A stretch of 64,000 nucleotides of DNA from an uncultured Sulfitobacter sp. (GTDB taxonomy: Bacteria; Pseudomonadota; Alphaproteobacteria; Rhodobacterales; Rhodobacteraceae): NCBI GenBank assembly GCA_947492925.1, contig CANLOQ010000002.1, positions 620,001-684,000 on the forward strand, in the 5' to 3' direction. This document shows positions 35,200-44,497 of this stretch, piece by piece. Every line of letters begins with the position of its first letter. Position 1 is the first letter of the stretch. Both the position numbers and the translations under genes were made by a program. Below the pieces are notes generated by a model. That model searched no databases, had not been told where the DNA came from, and saw only the letters and a list, made by a program, of their open reading frames with translations.

Positions 35200-36294
35200 A
35201 TGAATGCAATCACTTCTGTCGAAAAAGCACCGGATCGTTCGGAGGCTGAAACCGCGCTGGAAACGCTGAAGGCATGGGCCGCGGGAGCCACCCGGTCTGA
35301 AATAGAAGCGCTTGATCCTGCCGTCGCGCGGCTTTTGTCGGATCAGGGGGCCTATCCCGATTTCAACCGGACCTACCCGGAAGATTTCGCCGTGGGCGAG
35401 ACTTACAAGCAGACGCTGCCCGATTTGCAAAACGGTCCCTCCAGCCTCATTCGCGGGGCTAAGCAGCAGATTCAGCATGTGGGTATTTCGAATTTCCGCC
35501 TGCCGATCCGCTTTCACACCCGCGACAACGGCGATCTGACGCTTGAAACCTCGATCACCGGGTCGGTCAGTCTTGAAGCCGACAAAAAGGGCATCAACAT
35601 GTCCCGCATCATGCGCAGCTTTTACAAGCACGCGGAGCGGACTTTCAGCTTTGACGTTATCGAAGCGGCGTTGGACGACTATAAGGCCGATCTGGAAAGC
35701 ATGGATGCACGCATCCAGATGCGGTTCAGCTTTCCGATGAAGATCGAAAGCTTGCGGTCGGGCCTGTCGGGCTATCAGTACTATGATGTCGCACTGGAAC
35801 TGGTGGAAAAGGACGGCATCCGCCAAAAGATGATTCATCTGGATTATGTTTATTCCAGCACCTGCCCCTGTTCGCTGGAACTGTCCGAACACGCCCGCGC
35901 CACGCGCGGTCAGTTGGCGACACCGCATTCGCAACGGTCTGTCGCGCGCATTTCAGCGGTGATCGACTGCGACAGCGCATGCCTGTGGTTCGAAGACCTG
36001 ATAGATGCCTGCCGCCGCGCGGTGCCGACAGAAACGCAAGTCATGGTCAAACGCGAGGACGAACAGGCCTTTGCCGAGCTGAACGCGGCCAATCCGATCT
36101 TTGTGGAAGATGCTGCACGTCTTTTCTGCGAGCAATTGCAGGCAGAGCCCCGCGTCAGGGATTTTCGTGTCATCGCGTCCCATCAGGAAAGCCTGCACAG
36201 CCACGATGCGATATCGGTACTGACAGATGGCCCGACGTTCGAGAGCGACAGCATGGACCCGCGCCTGTTCAGCACATTGTTCCACGTCGGCTGA
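35200..36294 (+). CDS. folE2: GTP cyclohydrolase FolE2 (type IB)
   Basis: FolE2 converts GTP to dihydroneopterin triphosphate, the first step of folate synthesis, without the obligate zinc of FolE. The 364-residue protein has DLQNGPSSLIRGAKQQIQHVGISNF (about 80-105) and STCPCSLELSEHARAT, which includes the metal-binding Cys, then QRSVARISAV. The ATG at 35200 has a GAGGGGG-type site about 10 bases upstream. Further folate genes, folB and folP, occur at 50-52 kb. A GTCATAAC element in the promoter region resembles half of a Zur box, but I would not call it. Ends at a clear terminator. Confidence 0.95.
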   Translation: MNAITSVEKAPDRSEAETALETLKAWAAGATRSEIEALDPAVARLLSDQGAYPDFNRTYPEDFAVGETYKQTLPDLQNGPSSLIRGAKQQIQHVGISNFRLPIRFHTRDNGDLTLETSITGSVSLEADKKGINMSRIMRSFYKHAERTFSFDVIEAALDDYKADLESMDARIQMRFSFPMKIESLRSGLSGYQYYDVALELVEKDGIRQKMIHLDYVYSSTCPCSLELSEHARATRGQLATPHSQRSVARISAVIDCDSACLWFEDLIDACRRAVPTETQVMVKREDEQAFAELNAANPIFVEDAARLFCEQLQAEPRVRDFRVIASHQESLHSHDAISVLTDGPTFESDSMDPRLFSTLFHVG

Positions 36295-36324
36295 TCCGTC
36301 CTTAAATAGATAAGATCGTCAAAG

Positions 36325-36348
36325 ACGCGTCCGCGAGGGCGCGTTTTT
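36325..36348 (+). terminator. intrinsic terminator after folE2
   Basis: ACGCGTCC (36325-36332), loop GCGA, GGGCGCGT (36337-36344), with one G-U pair, followed by TTTTT and more T-rich sequence. It starts 31 bases past the folE2 stop. Confidence 0.92.
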
Positions 36349-36471
36349 CTTTTGTGCTGCGCTGCGGCATGCGTCTGCTGTCATGCCGCTATGCAGAATT
36401 GTCCCTACTGCTCGGGCAGTGGGAGGCCTATCTGTCTGTCAACGCAGTCAAGAGAACTCAAAGGAAAAACA

Positions 36472-36723
36472 ATGACATATCAAGACACAATGGCTCCCGC
36501 AGAGGTTTTGAGCAAAGAAATCACCGCAACACGCAACTTCTTTGCGGGTGTGGGGCGCTTTTTCGCAAACTTGGGTGAAAGCATGACACTGGCCTCGACC
36601 GGCCGTCAGCGGATGGCGATCGTTGAGCGCCTGCAAGCCAAGTCCGATGCGGAACTGGCCGATATGGGTATCAAGCGTGATGAAATCGTGCACGTGGTGT
36701 TCAAGGACCTCTACTATATCTGA
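36472..36723 (+). CDS. DUF1127 small protein
   Basis: An 83-residue protein whose C-terminal half (RLQAKSDAELADMGIKRDEIVHVVFKD) is the DUF1127 motif found in many small alphaproteobacterial proteins. Some family members bind RNA or affect phosphate and carbon metabolism; most are uncharacterised. The N-terminal half contains a short amphipathic helix. AAAGGAAAAACA precedes the ATG at 36472. It lies between two intrinsic terminators, so it is a single-gene transcript with its own promoter in 36350-36460. Specific function unknown. Confidence 0.88.
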   Translation: MTYQDTMAPAEVLSKEITATRNFFAGVGRFFANLGESMTLASTGRQRMAIVERLQAKSDAELADMGIKRDEIVHVVFKDLYYI

Positions 36724-36757
36724 TCCACGTCCGTGTGGCGCAGATGTAAAATGAAAC

Positions 36758-36799
36758 ACGGCCTCCTGTGATATCATCGCAGGGGGCCGTTTGCATTTT
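36758..36799 (+). terminator. intrinsic terminator after DUF1127 gene
   Basis: ACGGCCTCCTG...  pairs with ...CAGGGGGCCGT: ACGGCC (36758-36763) and GGCCGT (36785-36790) form the outer stem and TCCTG/CAGG extends it; a T-rich tail (TTTGCATTTT) follows. It lies 35 bases past the stop. Confidence 0.85.
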
Positions 36800-36856
36800 G
36801 CGGGTTATGGCCTGCACCGCTTGACACTGCGCAAGCCCCGCGCCAACGCTGCACCC

Positions 36857-38305
36857 ATGTTGGATTTGCGCCCCGTCGGATATGTGGTTGGCCTGTTGGT
36901 GGCCGTGCTGGGCGTGGCCATGATCCTGCCGATGCTGGTGGACATTGCCGAGGGGCGCGGGCACTGGCGTGTCTTTGCCGAATCCGCGCTGTTGACCATT
37001 CTGACCGGCAGTCTGATCGCACTGGCCTGTGCAAACGGTGTGCGCGAGGGGCTGACGATCCAGCAGACGTTCCTGCTGACCACGGGCGTCTGGCTGATGC
37101 TGCCGTTGTTCGGGGCCGCCCCATTCATGCTGGGGGCAACCGGATCGGGCTTTACCGACGCCGTGTTCGAGGCGATGTCGGGCCTGACCACCACCGGATC
37201 AACCGTGCTAAGCGGGCTTGAGGAATTGCCCAAAGGTCTGCTGCTGTGGCGCGGCATCCTGCAATGGCTGGGTGGTGTGGGTATCATTGTTGTGGCGATG
37301 GTGTTTCTGCCAGAGCTGAAGGTTGGCGGTATGCAGATCTTTAAATCAGAAGGCTTTGATACCTTTGGTAAAATCCTGCCTCGTGCCGGTCAGATCGCCA
37401 GCCAGATTTCCGTGATCTATTTGTGGCTCACACTGGCCTGCGTGATGAGTTATCTTGCCGTTGGCATGTCGGTTTTTGATGCAACCGTCCACGCGCTGAC
37501 CACCATCGCCACGGGCGGCTTTGCCAATTACGACGCGTCTTTCGGGGCCTTCACGGGGGCGGCGGAATATGTGGCATCGCTGTTCATGATCCTCGCGGCA
37601 CTGCCTTTCGTGCGGTACGTTCAACTGTTGAACGGCAATGTCGTGGCGCTGCACCGCGACCCACAGGTGCGCGGGTTCGTGGTGACGTTACTGGTTCTGG
37701 TGGCGGTGACCTTCGTGATGCTGACGCAGGTGTTCTCTCAGGATATGGAACGCAGTTTCCGCGAGGCGCTTTTTAACATCACCTCGATCATATCGGGAAC
37801 CGGATACGCGTCAGTTGACTATATGCAGTGGGGGTCATTTGCGGTTGCCCTGTTCTTTTTCGTGGGCCTCATCGGCGGCTGTGCGGGGTCGACCGCCTGT
37901 TCGATCAAGATTTTCCGCTATCAGCTTCTTTTCGCGTCAATCCGCGCGCAGCTTCGGCGTATCCGCTCGCCCCACGGCATCTTCACGCCGCGCTATGATG
38001 GGCGGCCGGTAGGCCCGGATGTGCTGTCATCGGTGATGTCATTTTTCATGTTCTTTATCGTGACACTCGGGCTGATCGCCGTGGCACTCAGCCTGACGGG
38101 GCTGGACTTCATCACATCCGTATCGGGGGCGGGGGCGGCGCTGGCCAACATTGGGCCGGGGCTGGGACCAATCATCGGGCCTGCGGGCAACTTTGAAAGC
38201 CTGAACGAAACGGCAAAGTGGATCCTCATCGTGGCCATGCTGATCGGTCGGCTTGAGCTGATGGCGGTCTATGTCATTCTTACAGTAAAATTCTGGAGGG
38301 CCTGA
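36857..38305 (+). CDS. trkH: Trk/Ktr-type potassium uptake protein TrkH
   Basis: The channel-like subunit of the Trk potassium uptake system, usually gated by the NAD/ATP-binding TrkA. The 482-residue membrane protein has the four selectivity-filter loops: LTTTGSTV, TTIATGGFANY, SIISGTGYAS and ANIGPGLG. I use the ATG at 36857 (MLDLRPVGY); the frame opens earlier, within the tail of the preceding terminator. The stop overlaps the next start (TGATG). trkA is not in this window. Its coupling to a TPP enzyme gene has no obvious metabolic reason. Secure at family level. Confidence 0.95.
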   Translation: MLDLRPVGYVVGLLVAVLGVAMILPMLVDIAEGRGHWRVFAESALLTILTGSLIALACANGVREGLTIQQTFLLTTGVWLMLPLFGAAPFMLGATGSGFTDAVFEAMSGLTTTGSTVLSGLEELPKGLLLWRGILQWLGGVGIIVVAMVFLPELKVGGMQIFKSEGFDTFGKILPRAGQIASQISVIYLWLTLACVMSYLAVGMSVFDATVHALTTIATGGFANYDASFGAFTGAAEYVASLFMILAALPFVRYVQLLNGNVVALHRDPQVRGFVVTLLVLVAVTFVMLTQVFSQDMERSFREALFNITSIISGTGYASVDYMQWGSFAVALFFFVGLIGGCAGSTACSIKIFRYQLLFASIRAQLRRIRSPHGIFTPRYDGRPVGPDVLSSVMSFFMFFIVTLGLIAVALSLTGLDFITSVSGAGAALANIGPGLGPIIGPAGNFESLNETAKWILIVAMLIGRLELMAVYVILTVKFWRA

Positions 38306-39894
38306 TGGCTGAACACACGCGGCCTCTTGGCGCACAAATCTCTCATATGCTGAAGGATCGTGGCGTTGACGTGATCTTTGGCATCCCCGGCGTGCACAAT
38401 CAGGAAATGTACCGCGGGATCGAAGAGGCCGGGATCACGCACGTTCTGGCGCGACACGAACAGGGGGCGGGCTTCATGGCTGACGGCTATGCCCGCGCGA
38501 CGGGCAAGCCAGGCGTGGCTTACGTGATTACTGGACCGGGCGTGTGCAACATCATGACGCCGATGGGGCAGGCCTATTCGGATTCGGTGCCGATGCTGGT
38601 GATTTCCAGCTGTCTGGACGAGGTTGCGGCGACACGGGGTCAGTTGCACCAGATGAAGGACCAGCGCGCTGCCGCTGAGACTGTATGTGATTGGTCAGAG
38701 GAGGCGCGCACGGCGCAGGCGGCCTATGCTTTGATCGACCGCGCGTTCGGTGAGTTCGAGACGGCGCGGCGGCGATCCAAACACATACAGGTGCCGATCG
38801 AGGCGCTGGTGGCGCAGGCGGAACAGGGGTGGGACGCAGAGCGCAGTCTGCCGGGGAATATCACGCCGCCGCATCCCGACGTGGCAAAAATTTTCGCAGA
38901 AAAGCTCGCCGCTGCCCGCCGCCCGCTGTTTGTCGTTGGCGGAGGGGCCGCGCAGGCCGGGCATCCGGTGGCCGGTGTCATCCGCAAGGCAGGGGCGGCT
39001 TCCTTCAGCACCTACGCAGGCAGGGGTGTCGTCGCCGATGATCCGCTGCATTTTGGCGCTTATCTGGCCCGTCCCGACAGTGCCGCCGTTTTTGCCAAGG
39101 CTGATCTGGTGGTCTGTGTCGGCACCGATCTGGCGGAAGTGGATCTGTGGCGCGACACGCTTGGTGCGGAGTGTGGGCATATCTTTGTGAACATCGATGA
39201 CGAAGTGCTGACACGGCGCAAGGCCGGGGACAGCGCGTTCAAAAGTGACGCTGGGCTGTTTTTCGCGGCGGTGGCACCGCTGGTGAAAGACGGCTCTAGC
39301 GACTGGAGCGCGGAAGAGGTGGCCGCAACACGCACCCGCTGGCGGTCGGAGACGGACGCAGAACGCCCCGGCATCGTGCCCGTCTGCGACGCCCTGCGCG
39401 ACGCTGTGCCTGCTGACACCATGATCTATTCCGACATGACCCAATTCGCCTATGTCGCCAAGGAGGTCTGGGATATGAACCGCCCCGGCCATTGGCACCA
39501 CCCTTACGGGTTTGGCACGCTGGGCTATGCGACCCCTGCGGCGATTGGCGGGGCGGTGGCGCGCCAGGGTAAACCCACGATGGCGATTATCGGTGACTAC
39601 GGGTTCCACTATACCATGCAGGAGCTGGGCGTGGCCGTGGAGCTGGGACTGAGCCTGCCGATCATCCTTTGGGACAACGGCAAGCTGGGCGAGATCGAAG
39701 ACAGCATGGTGCGCGCGCAGATCGCACCGAATGCAGTGGTCGCCCGCAACCCTGATTTTGTGAAACTGGCCGAGGCATTCGGGGCCAACGCGGTGGCACC
39801 AAAGTCACTGGACGAGATGCAAAACGCGGTGCGTGCGGCGTTCGGCGCCGATGGGCCGACGCTGATCTATCTCACCCCGTCGGTTCTGGGCTAA
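38305..39894 (+). CDS. TPP-dependent decarboxylase, AruI-like (5-guanidino-2-oxopentanoate decarboxylase family)
   Basis: A 529-residue thiamine-diphosphate enzyme of the acetolactate synthase/pyruvate oxidase class. The activating Glu is Glu52 in LARHEQGAGFMADGYARATG; the diphosphate-binding motif is GDYGFHYTMQELG ending in LPIILWDN. FGIPGVHNQEMYRGIEEAG and the absence of a valine-type acetolactate synthase signature resemble AruI, which decarboxylates the keto acid derived from arginine. TGGAGGG lies eight bases upstream and the ATG overlaps the trkH stop. No arginine transaminase gene is beside it, so the substrate is uncertain; benzoylformate- or oxalyl-CoA-type decarboxylases are alternatives. 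Confidence 0.85.
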   Translation: MAEHTRPLGAQISHMLKDRGVDVIFGIPGVHNQEMYRGIEEAGITHVLARHEQGAGFMADGYARATGKPGVAYVITGPGVCNIMTPMGQAYSDSVPMLVISSCLDEVAATRGQLHQMKDQRAAAETVCDWSEEARTAQAAYALIDRAFGEFETARRRSKHIQVPIEALVAQAEQGWDAERSLPGNITPPHPDVAKIFAEKLAAARRPLFVVGGGAAQAGHPVAGVIRKAGAASFSTYAGRGVVADDPLHFGAYLARPDSAAVFAKADLVVCVGTDLAEVDLWRDTLGAECGHIFVNIDDEVLTRRKAGDSAFKSDAGLFFAAVAPLVKDGSSDWSAEEVAATRTRWRSETDAERPGIVPVCDALRDAVPADTMIYSDMTQFAYVAKEVWDMNRPGHWHHPYGFGTLGYATPAAIGGAVARQGKPTMAIIGDYGFHYTMQELGVAVELGLSLPIILWDNGKLGEIEDSMVRAQIAPNAVVARNPDFVKLAEAFGANAVAPKSLDEMQNAVRAAFGADGPTLIYLTPSVLG

Positions 39895-39906
39895 GGCATT
39901 TCCTGC

Positions 39907-39948
39907 AAAAAACGTCGGGCCAGAGCGGAAAACTTCTGTTCCGGCCCG
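39907..39948 (-). terminator. intrinsic terminator of the protease-fold gene
   Basis: On the minus strand CGGGCC (39948-39943) pairs with GGCCCG (39921-39916), with further imperfect pairing inside, followed by a six-T run (complement of AAAAAA at 39907-39912). It begins only three bases past the stop codon of the minus-strand gene, and can also slow the convergent plus-strand transcript. Confidence 0.8.
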
Positions 39949-39950
39949 CG

Positions 39951-41741
39951 TTATTCCCAGCAGCTGACCAGAACGGTCATCCCCTGCGCCGCAATGCGCA
40001 GATCGCGAGGCGCTGCGGTGCCGGTATTGACCGCACCAGACAAGGACACGCCCGCCTGTGAGGCAACCCGTGAGATTGTTTCACTGTCCACCGCAAAGCT
40101 CACGTCCTCGGGCAATTGCGGGCCGTCAGCGGGCTTGGGCATCAGCATCCCCATGACGTTTCCGCTGGCGTCAAACACCGGGCCGCCCACGTCACCCTGC
40201 TGCGCCTTGAGCGACAGACGGTTCAGGTTTTCCTCGCCCTGCAATCCACGCACATCGGCCAGCGTGCCAAAGGTCAGGGTGGCCGCACTCAGCACGCCTT
40301 CATAGGAATAGCCCGCCACGGAAATCTCTGACTGCAGACGCGGTGTGCCAAGGTTGAACGACGCCACGGCCAGTGGTGCCAAAGCCTCGCGCGGTTTCAG
40401 GACTGCAACGCCGTTGGCTGCGTCCTGCGACAGCAATTCGGCGTCGGTATCGCCATCAATGGTCAGCCTGCTGCATCCCGCGATGGCCTCTGTTGTGGTC
40501 AACACGGTGCCCGCGTCATCAATAAAAAAGCCCGAACGGGAGAGTTTCGGCTGTCGCACCTGCAGACCCGATACCAGATCAATCGCCTGTTCCGCATCGC
40601 CACCGGCGGCAGGGTCCAGCACGCCGGGCAGGCGGGTAAAGGATTTGACAAGCTCACCCATCAGGCGCGTGCGGCGCTCTTCGTCGCCAGCGGGCCAGAT
40701 CAGGGTAAAGCCCTTGACCTGTCCGTCCTGAAGCGACACGCGGGTTTCGCTGACGATGCGCGCATTCTGGCCCGTAATCTCAAAAGAGGAATTGTTGCGC
40801 GTGCGCGGCCCGTCTAGCGGCACAATTTCAAGCGTCTGCATGATGTCGTAAAGCCCAAAGAGCGTCGCCTGATCCCCCGCCTGACTGATCAGAATCACCC
40901 GCGCGCCGATATCACCCGTGCTGTCATAATGCGCAAAGGGGGCCTCATACCGGGCAAAACCGACTTCCGCCGTGGGCATCATCATCTCGATGCCTGCGCG
41001 ATCGTCGCGCACCATCCGAAGGCCCAGACCATCCAGAACACTGTTATACTGCTGCAACAGCACCGCACGTTGACCCGTTGTCAGCACGCCGGTTTTTTCA
41101 AAGTTGTTCGCTTCCTGCCACGCGGCCATCGACGCGCGGGTGCCGCGACCGTAGGATCCGTCAATCGCGGCGGTGTAAAAGCCCGCCCATTGCAGGGCGA
41201 TCTGCAACTCACGACGTTGTTGAGCGTCCAGCGTACGTTCGCTGCGCTGCGCCTCGCGCAGGGTTTCGTCAGAGGGTTTGATCACCGGCTCTTCCGGTTC
41301 GACCACCGGAGTGGCCGGAGTCTCGGACGCCTGCGGTGTTGCGGTGGCCGTTTCGACCGCACCCGGCGCTTCCAGCACGCCACGGTTCAGCACATTCGCA
41401 CCCACCGGCCAGAATTGCTGACGAAAGGCATTTGAAAGCTGAATGAAACTGTCACGTGGCACGATCCGGTCGCGCACATAGGCGCGCAGCACCTGCTCTG
41501 CATCGGCGCGGCGGTAGGGGCCCACGGCAATGCCGTACCATCCCCCGCCCAATGAAAAGCCGTTCACATCCTCAAGCTGTGCCGCGTATTCACGGGCACG
41601 GCTGGTGGCCTCATTCAGACTTGGCTGTGCCTCGATCTGTACCCAGACCACATCATCGGGTGATTGTGCGGACACCGGGGCGGCAGTGGCCACAACGACA
41701 AACAGAAGAGCAGCCAGAAAAGCCGGAAAAATACGCGTCAT
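39951..41741 (-). CDS. exported trypsin-fold protein lacking the catalytic triad, with peptidoglycan-binding domain
   Basis: A 596-residue exported protein with a signal peptide (cleavage after about residue 25, VSAQS). Domains in order: a SPOR-like region at about 30-110, a Pro/Thr/Glu linker, a peptidoglycan-binding type 1 fold at about 172-230 (RRELQIALQWAGFYTAAIDG), an uncharacterised middle domain, and an HtrA-like trypsin fold at about 395-565. All three catalytic positions are replaced: Glu418 for His (VLTTTEAI), Gly444 for Asp (DAANGVAVLK) and Val518 for Ser (GDVGGPVF). The active HtrA protein at 20.2 kb has VTNNHVI, DPNTDIALLK and GNSGGPLF at these places. It is likely a scaffold or binding protein at the cell wall. 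Usually annotated as a serine protease, which would mislead here. Confidence 0.88.
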   Translation of the reverse strand: MTRIFPAFLAALLFVVVATAAPVSAQSPDDVVWVQIEAQPSLNEATSRAREYAAQLEDVNGFSLGGGWYGIAVGPYRRADAEQVLRAYVRDRIVPRDSFIQLSNAFRQQFWPVGANVLNRGVLEAPGAVETATATPQASETPATPVVEPEEPVIKPSDETLREAQRSERTLDAQQRRELQIALQWAGFYTAAIDGSYGRGTRASMAAWQEANNFEKTGVLTTGQRAVLLQQYNSVLDGLGLRMVRDDRAGIEMMMPTAEVGFARYEAPFAHYDSTGDIGARVILISQAGDQATLFGLYDIMQTLEIVPLDGPRTRNNSSFEITGQNARIVSETRVSLQDGQVKGFTLIWPAGDEERRTRLMGELVKSFTRLPGVLDPAAGGDAEQAIDLVSGLQVRQPKLSRSGFFIDDAGTVLTTTEAIAGCSRLTIDGDTDAELLSQDAANGVAVLKPREALAPLAVASFNLGTPRLQSEISVAGYSYEGVLSAATLTFGTLADVRGLQGEENLNRLSLKAQQGDVGGPVFDASGNVMGMLMPKPADGPQLPEDVSFAVDSETISRVASQAGVSLSGAVNTGTAAPRDLRIAAQGMTVLVSCWE

Positions 41742-41897
41742 ACGGGAAGTGTCTCATGTGATTCAGCAGTCGGCGCAGATAAGCAGGAAACCGCCCGACA
41801 TGCTATGGCTTGTGCTGCGATTTTGCCCCACTGATGTAATTGACGCGCAGCGGTGGGGCCCGTAGGTAGACGCCAAAGCCAGCATGAGGCGACACCG

Positions 41898-42851
41898 ATG
41901 TCAGAGACCCCCGAAAACACCCCTTCCGCCAAGCCCAAATCGTTTCAGGCGATCATCTTGGCGCTGCAAACCTATTGGGCGTCCAAAGGCTGCGCGGTGT
42001 TGCAGCCTTACGACATGGAAGTGGGGGCAGGGACGTTTCACCCGGCGACCACATTGCGTTCGCTTGGGACGCAGCCCTGGGCCGCAGCCTATGTGCAGCC
42101 CTCGCGCCGCCCGACCGATGGGCGCTACGGCGAAAATCCCAACCGGTTGCAGCATTATTACCAGTATCAGGTTCTCATCAAACCCAGCCCGCCGGATTTG
42201 CAGGAACTGTACCTCGGATCGCTGGAAGCCATCGGCATTGACATGACCCTGCATGACATCCGCTTTGTGGAGGACGACTGGGAAAGCCCGACGCTGGGCG
42301 CATGGGGGCTGGGATGGGAAGTCTGGTGTGACGGGATGGAAGTCAGCCAGTTCACCTACTTCCAGCAAGTCGGCGGGCATGACTGCCACCCGGTCTCGGG
42401 CGAGCTGACCTACGGGCTTGAGCGTCTGGCGATGTATGTTCTGGGCGTGGACCATGTGATGGACATGCCGTTCAACGACCCCGGTTCGCCTATCGAGCTG
42501 ACCTACCGGGACGTGTTCAAGCAGACCGAGGAAGAATACGCGCGCTGGAACTTTGACACCGCAAACACAGATGTCCTTTTGCGCCAGTTTGAAGAGGCCG
42601 AAGCCCACTGCAAGATGATCCTTGAGCAGCCCGCGACCGATCCCAAGACCGGCAAGCGCATCATCATGGCGCATCCAGCCTATGATCAGTGCATCAAGGC
42701 CAGCCATATGTTCAACCTGCTGGACGCGCGCGGCGTGATTTCCGTGACCGAACGGCAGGCGTACATCGGGCGCGTGCGTGCCCTCGCCAAGATGTGTGCG
42801 GATGCTTTTGTGCAAACCCGTGCCGGTGGCTGGTCAGAGGATGCTGCGTGA
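41898..42851 (+). CDS. glyQ: glycine--tRNA ligase alpha subunit
   Basis: The catalytic subunit of the bacterial alpha2beta2 glycyl-tRNA synthetase, which forms glycyl-adenylate. The 317-residue protein has [22 protein letters not shown] near the start, then [28 protein letters not shown] and [19 protein letters not shown], all hallmarks of GlyQ. The ATG at 41898 is preceded by GAGG; the frame opens 15 codons earlier. glyS follows at 44.5 kb after two unrelated membrane-protein genes, an arrangement common in Rhodobacterales. Secure. Confidence 0.97.
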   Translation: MSETPENTPSAKPKSFQAIILALQTYWASKGCAVLQPYDMEVGAGTFHPATTLRSLGTQPWAAAYVQPSRRPTDGRYGENPNRLQHYYQYQVLIKPSPPDLQELYLGSLEAIGIDMTLHDIRFVEDDWESPTLGAWGLGWEVWCDGMEVSQFTYFQQVGGHDCHPVSGELTYGLERLAMYVLGVDHVMDMPFNDPGSPIELTYRDVFKQTEEEYARWNFDTANTDVLLRQFEEAEAHCKMILEQPATDPKTGKRIIMAHPAYDQCIKASHMFNLLDARGVISVTERQAYIGRVRALAKMCADAFVQTRAGGWSEDAA

Positions 42852-43014
42852 GGCTCAGTGCGGCGTTCTGCCTTATGCGCTGTGTTGTCATTGCACCTGT
42901 CGCACCTGAGTATTTTGCGCAAAAAACAGCGGGATCGTGGCGCGCCTTTTTGCCTTCGATAGAGAGGCACCTAGGTTTCTGCATGAGGACGACTTTGGGT
43001 GGAGCGGTGCGGCT

Positions 43015-43536
43015 ATGAACGGCAAAATAATGGGGTTCGTCATCTTGATTTCAGCAGTTATCGCGGGTGCTGGGATGTATTACCTGCAGGTCTACGGCTT
43101 TTATCAGGCCGTGACGGAAGAACAGGTGCGGCTCGTCTCGCTCAACTCTCAGGAACCAGAGCCGATCATCTTTGACAGTTTCGAGGCGATTGACGCCGAA
43201 AGCTCTCCGATCCGCTACCGCGCCTGTTTCACCACCACGCAAAGTCTCGCTTTTCTGACCGAAAGCTATGTGCTGATTGACGATGTAACCCCCCGCAATG
43301 CGCCGGGTTGGTTTGATTGTTTTGACGCCGCCGCCATCGGGGCCGAGATCGAGGCAGGCACCGCGCTAACATTTCTGGGGGCCAAGAATGTCCACTATGG
43401 TGTGGACCGGGTTGTGGCCATCACGCAAGACGGGCGCGGCTATGTCTGGCACGAGCTGAATGACTGCGGTGAGAAATCCTATGACGGCACCGTGGTGGGC
43501 GAGGCCTGCCCGCCGCTGCCCGAACGCGGGGAATAG
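43015..43536 (+). CDS. DUF6446-like membrane-anchored protein
   Basis: A 173-residue protein with an N-terminal transmembrane segment (residues 6-24, MGFVILISAVIAGAGMYYL) followed by a periplasmic-type domain with Cys in RACFTTT, GWFDCFDA, NDCGEKS and GEACPPL, probably paired in disulfides. It resembles the DUF6446 family found between glyQ and glyS in Rhodobacterales, though I am not certain of the family number. I start at 43015 (MNGKIMGF); the frame opens 26 codons earlier. Function unknown; linkage to the glycyl-tRNA synthetase genes is probably positional. Confidence 0.8.
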   Translation: MNGKIMGFVILISAVIAGAGMYYLQVYGFYQAVTEEQVRLVSLNSQEPEPIIFDSFEAIDAESSPIRYRACFTTTQSLAFLTESYVLIDDVTPRNAPGWFDCFDAAAIGAEIEAGTALTFLGAKNVHYGVDRVVAITQDGRGYVWHELNDCGEKSYDGTVVGEACPPLPERGE

Positions 43537-43592
43537 CGCCCGCAAACGGGAACCAATCCGGCGCTCCGGGGCTTGCGTTGTCAGGGGGCGGA

Positions 43593-44420
43593 ATGGCCGA
43601 CAAATCTCAGCAGACACTCAAATGGATCATGCGCGCGGGCTATGCCGCGCGGGGCGTGATCTATGTGACCATTGGTGTGCTTGCCTTTTGGGCCGCTTTT
43701 GGCACTTCGCAGGCCGAAGGCACCAATGACGCCTTGTCCCATCTGCGCGCACAGCCGATGGGGGCCGCAATGCTCTGGGCCATCGCAGCGGGGCTGTTTG
43801 CCTATATGATCTGGCGTATCATCGCGGGGCTGGTTGATGTGGACGATCAGGGCAGTGACTTGTCTGGCCTTCTGGCGCGGCTGGTGCAGGTTGTGACGGG
43901 CCTGCTGCACGGTCTTATCGGATTTTCGGTCGCAGCGCTGGCTGCGGGCGAAGGCGGCGGTGACGGGAAAACGCTCTGGACGCAGAAAATACTTACCATG
44001 CCCGGCGGACAGGTGATTGTGGGGGGCGGTGCCGCGATCCTTGCGGGTGCGGGGGCCTACTACATCCTCAAGGGGGCGCGGGCCGACTATCAGGACCATC
44101 TGGCCGATGCGCCACTGCTGCGCCGGATTGATCCGGTATTGCGGTACGGGCTTATCATCTATGGCGGGCTTTTGGTGCTGGTCGCGGCTTCTTTCGGATT
44201 TGCGGCATTCCACGCAGACGCCGCGCAATCGGGTGGTCTGGGCCAGGCATTGCAAAGCCTGCGGCAGGTAGCATACGGGCGTATCCTTCTGGCCGGTGCC
44301 GGGCTGGGGCTGATCGCATTCGCTGTCTATAATTTTGCCGAGTCGGTCTGGCGCATCGTGCCGCGCCTTGACGGCAGCGCCGTGCGGACCCTGCGTGGCG
44401 CGCTGCGCAGACACGGCTAG
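43593..44420 (+). CDS. DUF1206 membrane protein
   Basis: A 275-residue protein with about six transmembrane helices arranged as three DUF1206 repeats, each beginning near a (K)xIMRAGYAARGVIYVTIG-like segment (residues 12-32), the middle one around LVQVVTGLLHGLIGFSVAAL and the last around RYGLIIYGGLLVLVAASFGF. The ATG at 43593 has AGGGGGCG directly upstream. The gene lies in the glyQ-glyS interval on the same strand and may be co-transcribed. No function is known for the family. Confidence 0.88.
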   Translation: MADKSQQTLKWIMRAGYAARGVIYVTIGVLAFWAAFGTSQAEGTNDALSHLRAQPMGAAMLWAIAAGLFAYMIWRIIAGLVDVDDQGSDLSGLLARLVQVVTGLLHGLIGFSVAALAAGEGGGDGKTLWTQKILTMPGGQVIVGGGAAILAGAGAYYILKGARADYQDHLADAPLLRRIDPVLRYGLIIYGGLLVLVAASFGFAAFHADAAQSGGLGQALQSLRQVAYGRILLAGAGLGLIAFAVYNFAESVWRIVPRLDGSAVRTLRGALRRHG

Positions 44421-44497
44421 GGCTGGACCCCCGCGAATCCTGTGGTATCACGCGCCAAACCCCGCCGCACGCCTGCGGCAGATGAAGGATAGCGCCC

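Noticed and set aside
42913-42924. Palindrome TTTTGCGCAAAA downstream of glyQ
   Set aside because: Short and A/T-rich with no GC stem; it could be an end-of-gene signal, but there is not enough to call it a terminator or operator.
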